This document shows positions 45,656-54,399 of a DNA stretch of 64,000 nt, one piece after another. The position numbers and the translations under genes are program-made. Within the stretch, counting starts at the first letter, position 1, and each line of letters begins with the position of its first letter. This DNA comes from Ypsolopha sequella (lineage: Eukaryota; Arthropoda; Insecta; Lepidoptera; Ypsolophidae): NCBI GenBank assembly GCA_934047225.1, contig CAKOHE010000007.1:62001-126000 (forward strand). Reading direction: 5' to 3'. The notes below the pieces were generated by a model, which was given only the letters and a program-made list of their open reading frames with translations, was not told the origin of the DNA and did not search any database.

Positions 45656-46096
45656 AACATATAGGTATTAAATTATAAAATGCATTTAAAATGTAATCTC
45701 GTTACTTATTGAGTTATTTGAAATGTTACTACAAGTTGTTTACTTAAATTTAAGTTGTAATAATAACAACCTTACAATTAACGTTATCTTGCAATAGAAA
45801 AGCAAGGTTCACTTCATCACTATTCTTAACAGTATGGAATAATTATAATAATGGAGTTGTGTGAAGCTTAATTATAGTTGCAGCTTTGTGTTTATTAGGT
45901 CATATTTAATTAATTATGTATTGCGTTTTAAATCCAATCATACAATATTTACATACTCATTACTCAATGTTTTTATTGCAAGCATAATGTACATACCTAC
46001 AATGTTCATTTGTATATATACGTTATTTATATTTATTGTCTATAAGAATAAATATTGTGTTGTGAAAGTCAAATTACTTATGTGGATTAGTTGACA

Positions 46097-46626
46097 GTCT
46101 TAGGAGGATATGTCACGGTTGCAACGTTCATTGGTACTTAGGAGGATATGTCACGGTTGCAACGTTCATCGGTACTTAGGAGGATATGTCACGGTTGCAA
46201 CGTTCATCGGTACTTAGGAGGATATGTCACGGTTGCAACGTTCATCGGTACTTAGGAGGATATGTCACGGTTGCAACGTTCATCGGTACTTAAGAGGATA
46301 TGTCACGGTTGCACGTTCATCGGTACTTAGGAGGATATGTCACGGTTGCACGTTCATCGGTACTTAGGAGGATATGTCACGGTTGCAACGTTCATCGGTA
46401 CTTAGGAGGATATGTCACGGTTGCAATGTTCATCGGTACTTAGGAGGATATGTCACGGTTGCAACGTTCATCGGTACTTAGGACGATATGTCACGGTTGC
46501 AACGTTCATCGGTACTTAGGGGGATATGTCACGGTTGCAACGTTCATCGGTACTTAGGAGGATATGTCACGGTTGCAACGTTCATCGGTACTTAGGAGGA
46601 TATGTCACGGTTGCAACGTTCATCGG
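46097..46626 (+). repeat. 38 bp satellite array, left part, about 14 copies
   Basis: Unit 'ggtacttaggaggatatgtc' then 'acggttgcaacgttcatc', repeated head to tail. A few units lack one A ('ttgcacgttc') or have a single change (ggacgatatg, gggggatatg, tgcaatgttc). The array is interrupted at 46626 by the BEL element and resumes at 51423 in register. Units longer than 38 bp were not seen. Frames across it are artefacts. Confidence 0.97.
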
Positions 46627-46893
46627 TGTTAACGCCTTGCATGTGTGCGTACATGACCTACACACATGCACACGGCGAGATAACGGGTTCCCAGCTCGGC
46701 GGCGACGCTGCCGCCATTGCCGGCTGTCACTTCGTTCACTTCACCTTCGCATACGGTACCTGGTGCACACGCACGACACAATCCTTTGTAATATCATTTT
46801 GTAATATCAATAAATTAGTAAACATCGAAGGAGTTCTTCTTTACCATCGCATTCCACGACCGAGTCTCCACCATAAACGCCCAGTTCTTAACA
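46627..46893 (+). repeat. 5' LTR of the RT-less BEL element
   Basis: 267 bp, TGTTAACGCC...CAGTTCTTAACA. It has a CpG-rich centre ('ctcggcggcgacgctgccgc') and an AATAAA at 46809-46814 that could serve as polyadenylation signal. No TATA box is evident. Confidence 0.95.
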
Positions 46894-46894
46894 T

Positions 46895-46912
46895 TGGTAC
46901 TTCGAGTCGAAC
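46895..46912 (+). other. Candidate primer binding site
   Basis: TGGTACTTCGAGTCGAAC begins one base after the LTR and starts with TGG, the complement of a tRNA CCA end. The matching tRNA was not identified. Confidence 0.5.
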
Positions 46913-47881
46913 ATTGGCCTCCAGAGCTGGCGAAACAAGAACAAAGGAAACGCGACGTGGTGACATCGAGCCGCCATTACGTGGAACATTGCCGAGAAGA
47001 TTATTTTCTACGAATTTGTGTTCAAACATTAAACACCGTACATAGTGAAGCAACTTGAAGAAATCATTACTTCATAACATTATAAAGGATTGCAGTGAGC
47101 TATTGGAGAATCACACATAGTTCAAAGGGTATTCTACTAGAAGACCTGGAGGGTATCGTTATTGTGAGTTCGTTCCAATTTTACCTTTATTACCTATCAT
47201 TTATTCATTACTCATCCATGAGTAAAAATCAGCAATAATCTGATTACCTATACATTGCCATTATCTTTGTGGTTAAAACATACATAAGTCGCACTTTATA
47301 AGCGAAATACAAACATTATTGCTAATTCTTGTAACCTACTTGCAAGTTACAATAAAAAACATTAAAACCCATTTATTTCATTATAGGCTTATTGCCTTAG
47401 AATTGCCAAATTACCGTTAAGCTAAATTCATTATAGCTACATACCTACTCGGGTATTTATCTTCAAAATCTATAATTTCAGAGATTCTTGGGTGATAGTT
47501 TCAGCGGTCTGTGTGTGAACTGTGTTTATGTTGTGTTAATCGTAGCAATTGTTTTACATAAATTCCAGCTAACTGCTTTGTTACTACGTGTCGCTGCGCC
47601 CGCTTGCCACGCACGCAGCCGCTGCTTGCCGCCGCGACCATCTACCTCAAACCGGTTTTGCATACACGGCTTGCGGAACGCTTTTGAATGCGCACGGCTT
47701 TTATCGACATTACTGCACGCTCACTTCGCTTCATTGTTTAAAATTTAAGTATCTTTCTTATTTTTCTTCTTAAAAGTTTTTATTTCTGTATAATCGTGTC
47801 ATTCTATTACATAGCAGTTTACACTACAGTAACACGCCGCGCAATAAGTGAGTACCTATTGTTACTGGCTGTACTAACATA
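46913..47881 (+). other. Leader of the RT-less BEL element
   Basis: About 970 bp between primer site and the gag start, AT-rich with short frames only. It may hold packaging or dimerisation signals; nothing specific is recognised. Confidence 0.5.
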
Positions 47882-49864
47882 ATGGACATAAAAACATTGA
47901 TTAAAAAGCGAGCTTCCTTTAAAAGTAAAGTAACTCAATTCAGAAGTTACTTAGAACCAATAGAATCATGTCAAAGGTTAAACGGACTTCAAATCAACGA
48001 ACTTACTATTCGGTTATCTAAAATCGATGAACTTTACACCGATTATGATACGGTACAGTCTGAAATAGAAAATCTGTGTGAAATTCCAGATGAGCAGTTC
48101 GCAGAGCGCGAAACGTTCGAGACCCTGTACTTCAAGGCCGTCGCCGTCGCCCGAGAGTTGTTGGCGCGACACGAGCAATCCGTTGCCAGCGACGACGGCT
48201 CCGGATCGGTCACAGGTTCTTGTACTGCACATAGAGGTACCAAAAATATTAAACTTCCTACCATACACTTGCCTTCCTTTTCGGGCAAATATCATGACTG
48301 GTTAGAATTCCGTGACACATTTAACTCGCTCATACACTTAGACACGTCTATACCTAAAATCAATAAATTTCATTACTTGCGTGCTGCTTTGAAAGATAGT
48401 GCAGCTTTGATCATACGCTCGCTTGACTTTTCAGCTGAAAATTACGATGTAGCTTGGGAACTTCTTTGCGACCGCTACAATAATAAAAGGCTACTCGTTA
48501 ACAATCATATTCATGCGATTTTTAACATTGAAATAATAGCTAAAGAATGTTCTACTGCATTAAGAAATATTATCGATACTTTAAATCGAAATCTTAGAGC
48601 TTTAAAGACGCTTAAATTACCCACGGAGCACTGGGATGTACTTATTATACATATCATTTCAACGAAGCTAGATTCCGTTACAAGTCGTGAGTGGGAAACT
48701 TACCGTAATACCCTGAAAGACCTACCTACACTCGACAACCTTATCGAATTCTTAAAGAACCGGTCTGATTTATTGGAAACCATGGAGGAAGCCCACGTGA
48801 AACGTAGACACAGTGACGTCACATATAATCGTCACAAGTCGTTAGTCGTAAGCTCTGCCTCCCAATCACATTCTCAATCTTCTGCCGCAAACAAATCATT
48901 TGTTTGCCCATTATGTAAAAATAACCATGCGATATATCGTTGTTCAAAATTCAAAGCGTTTACCTTAGAAACTAAAATTCAAAAGGCTAAAATCCTTAAA
49001 TTATGCCTAAACTGTCTGCGCCAAGGACATACAGCTAGTAACTGCAGAATAGGGCCGTGCCGGTTATGCAATAAATACATGAATAGTTTGTTACATAATC
49101 ATGACTCACCTTTACCCATACTTACCACGCAGCCTGCCAACAATGTAGTCCTGTGTGCTGCATCACCGCCGCCGCCGTCGTCGCTGCAGATGTTGTCACC
49201 GCAGATACAATCTGAAACTCAAACCACTCAAACTGTTAGTAACGCTTCAAATAATAATATAGCTTTATCAGCTATACATAAAAGCTGTGTTCTGTTATCT
49301 ACAGCTTTAATACAAGTCAAGGACCTTGAGGGTAAAAATCATACAATACGTACCCTCCTAGATAATGGGTCGACTTCCAGCTTCATTTCAGAGAGCTTAT
49401 GTGCAAAGCTCAAACTGCCAACCTCTTCAACATCATCATTAGTTGAAGGATTGAATTCCCAAACCTCTCGTTTGTCTAAAAACTGTGATGTCATGATATC
49501 ATCACTTCTTAATTCATACAAAGAAAATGTTCAATGCTTTGTTGTTCCTCGTATCACACAGATGTTGCCTACCGTGCAAGTGGATTATGAGTCATTAAAC
49601 ATACCAAAACACGTAACTTTAGCTGATCCAACTTTTTACTGCCCATCTGAAGTAGATATGCTTCTCGGAGCTGACATTTTCTGGAGCGTACTTAGCTCTA
49701 GAAATATTTCATTAGGCAAAAACAAACCAGTTTTGAGTAAAACCAAATTTGGTTGGTTGATTTCCGGTATTGCACAGACACAACAAGCTTCTAATACAGT
49801 CCATTGCAATCATGCTTTATTATCACATGATGATCATATTGACGGACAACTTATTAAAAAATAG
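47882..49864 (+). CDS. BEL/Pao gag-protease ORF (660 aa), ends at the deletion joint
   Basis: Particle-forming gag and aspartic protease. It starts at ATG 47882 (MDIKTLIKKRASFKS). The N-terminal coiled region is followed by the DUF1759-type gag domain at about residues 120-260 (SGKYHDWLEF, ENYDVAWELL, DRYNN). Two zinc knuckles come next: CPLCKNNHAIYRC and CLNCLRQGHTASNC. Then a Pro/Ser/Thr linker and the DUF1758-type protease with active site LLDNGS and later LGADIFW. It ends ...DGQLIKK then TAG at 49862, just where the RT region (usually starting FW..E) should begin. There are no stops or frameshifts in 660 codons, so the ORF has been kept intact. The integrase frame overlaps its 3' end in the +1 register. 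Confidence 0.95.
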   Translation: MDIKTLIKKRASFKSKVTQFRSYLEPIESCQRLNGLQINELTIRLSKIDELYTDYDTVQSEIENLCEIPDEQFAERETFETLYFKAVAVARELLARHEQSVASDDGSGSVTGSCTAHRGTKNIKLPTIHLPSFSGKYHDWLEFRDTFNSLIHLDTSIPKINKFHYLRAALKDSAALIIRSLDFSAENYDVAWELLCDRYNNKRLLVNNHIHAIFNIEIIAKECSTALRNIIDTLNRNLRALKTLKLPTEHWDVLIIHIISTKLDSVTSREWETYRNTLKDLPTLDNLIEFLKNRSDLLETMEEAHVKRRHSDVTYNRHKSLVVSSASQSHSQSSAANKSFVCPLCKNNHAIYRCSKFKAFTLETKIQKAKILKLCLNCLRQGHTASNCRIGPCRLCNKYMNSLLHNHDSPLPILTTQPANNVVLCAASPPPPSSLQMLSPQIQSETQTTQTVSNASNNNIALSAIHKSCVLLSTALIQVKDLEGKNHTIRTLLDNGSTSSFISESLCAKLKLPTSSTSSLVEGLNSQTSRLSKNCDVMISSLLNSYKENVQCFVVPRITQMLPTVQVDYESLNIPKHVTLADPTFYCPSEVDMLLGADIFWSVLSSRNISLGKNKPVLSKTKFGWLISGIAQTQQASNTVHCNHALLSHDDHIDGQLIKK

Positions 49865-51161
49865 TAAATACTTACCTGCTAAAAACAAATTAATAAACTT
49901 AAATCCGTTTTTTGACACCAGCAACAATTTGATGCGAGTTGGGGGCAGGTTATACAACTCTTTTTATGATTATGATGCAAAACATCCTGTCCTGCTTCAC
50001 TCGTCACATCACATTGCTACATTGATTTTTCGACATTATCATACATTTTTGATGCATTCTGGTCCACAACTGTTATTAGCAATCATCAGACATAAGTTTT
50101 GGATTGTTCGTGGTAGAAATCTGACCAGAAAAATAGTACATGCGTGCGTTAAATGCTGTCGTTTTTCAGGTAAGGCTAGACAGCCGATAATGGGCAATGA
50201 ACAACGTTTGCATGCCGATTTCCCATTCTCAAATACAATGGTAGATTATGGCGGACCAGTCATGATTTTGAACCGAAAGGGTAGAGGTAGTAAATTAATT
50301 AAATCATATTTATGCATATTTGTATGCTTAGCAACAAAGGCAGTACACATTGAGCTTGTTACCGATCTGAGTAGTGAGACCTATTTAGCCGCCTTAAATA
50401 GATTCATAGCTCGCAGAGGCAAGCCCGCCAACATCTTCTCGGACAACGGGACGGCTTTTGTGGGCGCTTGCAATGAATTATCAAAATTTTTAAAACTTAA
50501 TTCAGATAATATAACCGGGAAAGCATCAAACATAGCCATTAACTTTAGGTTCTCGCCCGTGTATAGTCCGCATTTCAATGGATTAATTGAGAGTGCAGTA
50601 AAGTCCGTGAAACATCACTTAAAGCGAATAGTTTCTCTAGCGAATTTAACGTATGAGGAAATGAATACAGTTCTAACACAAATCGAGGCCATTTTGAACT
50701 CAAGACCTCTCACTCCTATGTCATCTGATCCTTCAGATCTTATAGCTCTCACCCCATCCCACTTCTTAATTGGACGAACGTTAACGTCACTACCGTCACC
50801 ACAAGTCGAAGATACTGTCGCCATGCATACTCTCTCACGGTATATGAGAATGCAACAATTAAAGGCCCATTTCTGGAATAGATTTTATAAGGAATACGTT
50901 GGAGAGTTACAGAAAAGACAGAAATGGCAAAAGCAAGGAGAACAGCTTAAGCTTGGAGAAATGGTGCTGATAAAAGACGACCGGCTGCCTCCAAATCAGT
51001 GGCTCCTGGGGCGAGTGACCGCCATACATCCCGGTTCTGATGGTGTGGCCCGTGTGGCCGATGTGATGACCACTTCAGGAACCCTGCGACGAGCTTTCAA
51101 CCGACTGTGTCCGCTGCCAGTGACAGAACAGAACTTCGTTCCTGGGGCGGCAACTTGTTAA
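49851..51161 (+). CDS. BEL/Pao integrase ORF (RT-less element)
   Basis: Formally open from 49770, but similarity starts at about 49851 with LLKNSKYLP, matching LLKNKKNLP of the 5' BEL copy (about 1626). It then reads FFDTSNNLMRVGGRL, an H/C zinc region (HYHTFLMH...CVKCC), and the catalytic core with VDYGGPV, FSDNG and FNGLIESAVKS as D, D and E. The C-terminal domain contains WLLGRV..IHPGSDGVARVADV and LCPLP. The stop TAA (51159-51161) lies inside the 3' LTR. No damage in about 430 codons. It has no start of its own in good context and is in the +1 frame relative to gag-protease, so how it would be translated is unclear. Confidence 0.93.
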   Translation, partial: LLKNSKYLPAKNKLINLNPFFDTSNNLMRVGGRLYNSFYDYDAKHPVLLHSSHHIATLIFRHYHTFLMHSGPQLLLAIIRHKFWIVRGRNLTRKIVHACVKCCRFSGKARQPIMGNEQRLHADFPFSNTMVDYGGPVMILNRKGRGSKLIKSYLCIFVCLATKAVHIELVTDLSSETYLAALNRFIARRGKPANIFSDNGTAFVGACNELSKFLKLNSDNITGKASNIAINFRFSPVYSPHFNGLIESAVKSVKHHLKRIVSLANLTYEEMNTVLTQIEAILNSRPLTPMSSDPSDLIALTPSHFLIGRTLTSLPSPQVEDTVAMHTLSRYMRMQQLKAHFWNRFYKEYVGELQKRQKWQKQGEQLKLGEMVLIKDDRLPPNQWLLGRVTAIHPGSDGVARVADVMTTSGTLRRAFNRLCPLPVTEQNFVPGAATC

Positions 51162-51422
51162 CGCCTTGCATGTGTGCGTACATGACCTACACACATGCAC
51201 ACGGCGAGATAACGGGTTCCCAGCTCGGCGGCGACGCTGCCGCCATTGCCGGCTGTCACTTCGTTCACTTCACCTTCGCATACGGTACCTGGTGCACACG
51301 CACGACACAATCCTTTGTAATATCATTTTGTAATATCAATAAATTAGTAAACATCGAAGGAGTTCTTCTTTACCATCGCATTCCACGACCGAGTCTCCAC
51401 CATAAACGCCCAGTTCTTAACA
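51156..51422 (+). repeat. 3' LTR of the RT-less BEL element
   Basis: Same 267 bases as the 5' LTR as far as I can see. It is preceded by a purine-rich CTGGGGCGGCAAC that may be the polypurine tract. It overlaps the last codons of integrase by six bases. Confidence 0.95.
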
Positions 51423-51926
51423 ATCGGTACTTAGGAGGATATGTCACGGTTGCAACGTTCATCGGTACTTAGGAGGATATGTCACGATTGCAACGTTCAT
51501 CGGTACTTAGGAGGATATGTCACGGTTGCAACGTTCATCGGTACTTAGGAGGATATGTCACGGTTGCAACGTTCATCGGTACTTAGGAGGATATGTCACG
51601 GTTGCAACGTTCATCGGTACTTAGGAGGATATGTCACGGTTGCAACGTTCATCGGTACTTAGGAGGATATGTCACGGTTGCAACGTTCATCGGTACTTAG
51701 GAGGATATGTCACGGTTGCAACGTTCATCGGTACTTAGGAGGATATGTCACGGTTGCAACGTTCATCGGTACTTAGGAGGATATGTCACGGTTGCAACGT
51801 TCATCGGTACTTAGGAGGATATGTCACGGTTGCAACGTTCATCGGTACTTAGGAGGATATGTCACGGTTGCAACGTTCATCGGTACTTAGGAGGATATGT
51901 CACGGTTGCAACGTTCATCGGTACTC
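51423..51926 (+). repeat. 38 bp satellite array, right part, about 13 copies
   Basis: Continues the array at 46097-46626. It begins with the ATCGG duplication and is even more uniform than the left part (one g to a change at about 51487). It ends at 'atcggtactcgatgcgg'. Confidence 0.97.
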
Positions 51927-51929
51927 GAT

Positions 51930-52505
51930 GCGGAAAAAGTCGTAGTGTAAGAGGGACGGACTCCGGAAGAACAAAGAAATTACAGTTCTTAATTAATATA
52001 AAATTAACTAAAAATACTGGCAAGTACATATAATAAAATATCATTAAGGCCAGCGTGTCATTCCTATTTGCCACAACTATGAGAAAAGTGTCGATGAAGA
52101 CCTCATTTCAATTTTTATTTCTTCAATCGGAAACTAGGAAAAGGTACCAAAATTAATATACTAATTTATAAAACCAATGGCCTCTTCTGATAAGCAGGTA
52201 AACTATTTCAACCAGTGTTACCTCATAGTGTCAGTCATAAATTGTACATGCTTGCCACCAACCAGTTCATCAACTGATTTTATCATACTTCATTCAATTA
52301 CACTGTCATCATAAAATTATCAATGCTTTTTCTTTTTGTATGATGAAACGGGGGGCCTTATCTTAATTAAGAACTCTAAGAATTAGCTCTTGCATCACGC
52401 GTCGTTTTTCTTATTATTATTATCATATATTTTTGTTTTTTTGGTTTATCAACGTCATAATAAAATTCTACCTCTCCCCACTGCTGTTCATCTATTAATT
52501 TTCCC
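51930..52505. other. Non-coding stretch
   Basis: AT-rich flank of the satellite. No gene seen. Confidence 0.5.
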
Positions 52506-52509
52506 CACA

Positions 52510-52645
52510 ACACTTGTTGCCTGGAAGAAACCTCCTGTAAAGGTAAGCCCGCTTTTATGTGTATATACAATACATCATAATATATTTTTTTATTTTGTTG
52601 TCTTAGTTTATGTTTCTGTGTACAATAAAGGATATAAAATATGAA
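52510..52645 (+). repeat. Lepidopteran LINE/SINE tail repeat
   Basis: 'cttgttgcctggaagaaacc' ... 'tgtgtacaataaaggatata', related to 15775 and 53790. Confidence 0.6.
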
Positions 52646-52717
52646 TGATTCGGTATTTGTTAACAAAATAAAGATTCTACTTAAAAATTAACAAAGCAAA
52701 ACGAAAGGTTTACTTAA

Positions 52718-53164
52718 GGCGATTACTGTCGCCAAATTAGTTGTCGCCAAACAAAATTAAAATAACGTTTATAAATATAACATAGTGGCAATGCATAGTG
52801 GCTGTTGCGACGCTCGCTGCGTCCTTGATAGGCCGAAATAGGAGAAAATAATACTTTTCACATAGACGTGATTGTTCGATTGAATAATCCTATGTTATGT
52901 TTATAGCTATTAAGTTTATCTATTTATCAAAGCATAAATATATTAAATAGGCTAAGCCGCTTAGGAGCAGTAGGGAATTCAAGCCAAAAAAAACACCACT
53001 CGGTTGAACTTTTTTCATATATAAGTTTTGGTGGTTTGAAAAAGAAAAATGTTGCATATGTTGTCTTAGAGTTGATAATTCATTATACATTTTTTCAATA
53101 TTTTTGGTTGCACTATAAACTAGGAGTAAGCTTTGGAAGTACCTATTTGACGATACTAAGCCCC
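52718..53164 (+). mobile_element. TTAA-flanked non-autonomous element, 447 bp
   Basis: TTAA at 52714-52717 and 53165-53168. The ends GGCGATTACTGTCGCC and (reverse complement of right) GGGGCTTAGTATCGTC are imperfect inverted repeats, continuing AAATTAG/AAATAGG. TTAA target and size fit a piggyBac-like MITE. Copies at 63103, 35651 (5' lost) and 24575 (eroded). Confidence 0.82.
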
Positions 53165-53169
53165 TTAAG

Positions 53170-53785
53170 AAAGTAATCTATATACATATTTATTTTATTT
53201 GTTTGTACCACATACATTAAAACACAATCAATCAATCAATATAGATTAGTATGTATTTTGACGTGTAGATAATTGAATATTGAGGTAACATAAGAAATAA
53301 GTTACTAATTTAAGGAATCGATGTATGGCTGGCTTCGTGTCATTGGCCTGATCTTGCTAACCATCGCATCATCAGTGACCAATGACAGATGGTATCACGA
53401 CATCGGCGACCAATGCAAGGACTGGATTGGGCCCCGCCTCTAAATTAACTGCGTGGAAGATTTTGCATGTCATTCATTCGGTTTCTTATGGCTTACGTCG
53501 CATGCTGTACTAAATTAAAATCATTGTATTTTCTATGATTAAGACTAAGTTATTTACACCTGCTGCCTATCCACATCATCATCAGCCTGCTGCACTGTGC
53601 GAACATAAGTTACTTATTATATTATAGTCACTGACAAATTTAGCAGCGCCCTTACAGGGTTCTTGTGTGATACTTATTATTGAAGACACCTTTTGTACAA
53701 CAAGAAAGATAAATAAATTCTTATCTTATCTTATCTTTATTCTTTACACCACCTATGCACCATCCTCTATTTTACATTATCTTCC
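53170..53785. other. Non-coding stretch
   Basis: Nothing recognised. Confidence 0.45.
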
Positions 53786-53789
53786 ACCC

Positions 53790-53900
53790 AAAGGTTGTCT
53801 GGAAGAAATCGCTCAAACAATAAGACCACCCATTGTACCCTCTCTAACATATTTTATAACTTCTTTTATTTCGGTGCACAATAAAGAGCATGTATGTTAC
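53790..53900 (+). repeat. Lepidopteran LINE/SINE tail repeat
   Basis: 'ggttgtctggaagaaatcgc', 'aataagaccacccattgtac' and 'ggtgcacaataaagagc': the best preserved of the three copies in the window. Confidence 0.75.
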
Positions 53901-54010
53901 GTTACAGATGTATCAGTAGGATATATATTCATAAACATTGTAGGCGTCCACAGGCTGCTACAGTGCAGACAGAACTCTTCATGCTGCTATGATATGTAGT
54001 CAATGAAATC

Positions 54011-54380
54011 TACCGTGCTCACACACTAGGTGGTTCGGTCTCAGATTAATAAAATTCATGAAACATATACCGCGTTCACATACAATGTGAATCGGTCTCA
54101 GATTGATAAAATTCATGAAACATATACCGCGTTCGCACACAAGGTGGGTCGGTCTCAGATTGATAAAATTCATGAAACATATACCGCGTTCGCACACAAT
54201 GTGAATCGGTCTCAGCTTGATAAAGTTCATGAAACATATACCGCGTTCGCACACAAGGTGGGTCGGTCTCAGCTTGATAAAGTTCATGAAACATATACCG
54301 CGTTCGCACACAAGGTGGGTCGGTCTCAGATTGTAGTTGATGAAATACCGCGTTCACACTGTGAATCGGCCTCAGGCACC
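54011..54380 (+). repeat. 57 bp tandem array with palindromic core, about 6 copies
   Basis: 'ccgcgttcgcacacaaggtg' or '...aatgtg', then 'ggtcggtctcagattgataa' and 'aattcatgaaacatata'. Starts at 54013, 54070, 54127, 54184, 54241 and 54298 (57 bp steps), with a last shortened unit at 54348 that matches the 31.8 kb and 33.5 kb repeats ('gttgatgaaataccgcgt'). Units alternate between 'aatgtgaa' and 'aaggtggg' types. Since 57 is a multiple of three, three long frames stay open; none is a real gene. Confidence 0.93.
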
Positions 54381-54399
54381 AACAGCAAAATCTAGTAAG

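Larger units (their letters stand above)
46627..51422 (+). mobile_element. BEL/Pao LTR retrotransposon lacking RT and RNase H, 4796 bp
   Basis: Complete insertion bounded by 267 bp LTRs beginning TGTTAA and ending TTAACA, flanked by the 5 bp duplication ATCGG (46622-46626 and 51423-51427). Order: 5' LTR, primer binding site, leader of about 1 kb, gag-protease ORF, integrase ORF, 3' LTR. The RT/RNase H block that separates protease and integrase in BEL elements is absent, so the element cannot copy itself. The LTRs are indistinguishable by eye, implying very recent insertion. It sits inside the 38 bp satellite. Confidence 0.95.

Noticed and set aside
46526..47045. Frames starting in the satellite and running into the LTR
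   Set aside because: They are composed of satellite plus LTR sequence only, and recur at 51107-51472 because the LTR is duplicated.
49770..49864. Programmed +1 frameshift between gag-protease and integrase
   Set aside because: The frame change is explained by the deletion joint; no slippery site or comparative evidence.
46097..51926. CRISPR-like regular direct repeats
   Set aside because: Units are contiguous 38 bp copies without unique spacers, in a eukaryotic genome; it is a satellite.
52376..52666. Overlapping 84-96-codon frames
   Set aside because: They run through an interspersed tail repeat with AATAAA and have no domain.
54000..54395. Repeat-protein-like frames on both strands (about 100-120 codons)
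   Set aside because: Produced by the 57 bp tandem array; no start context, promoter or domain.
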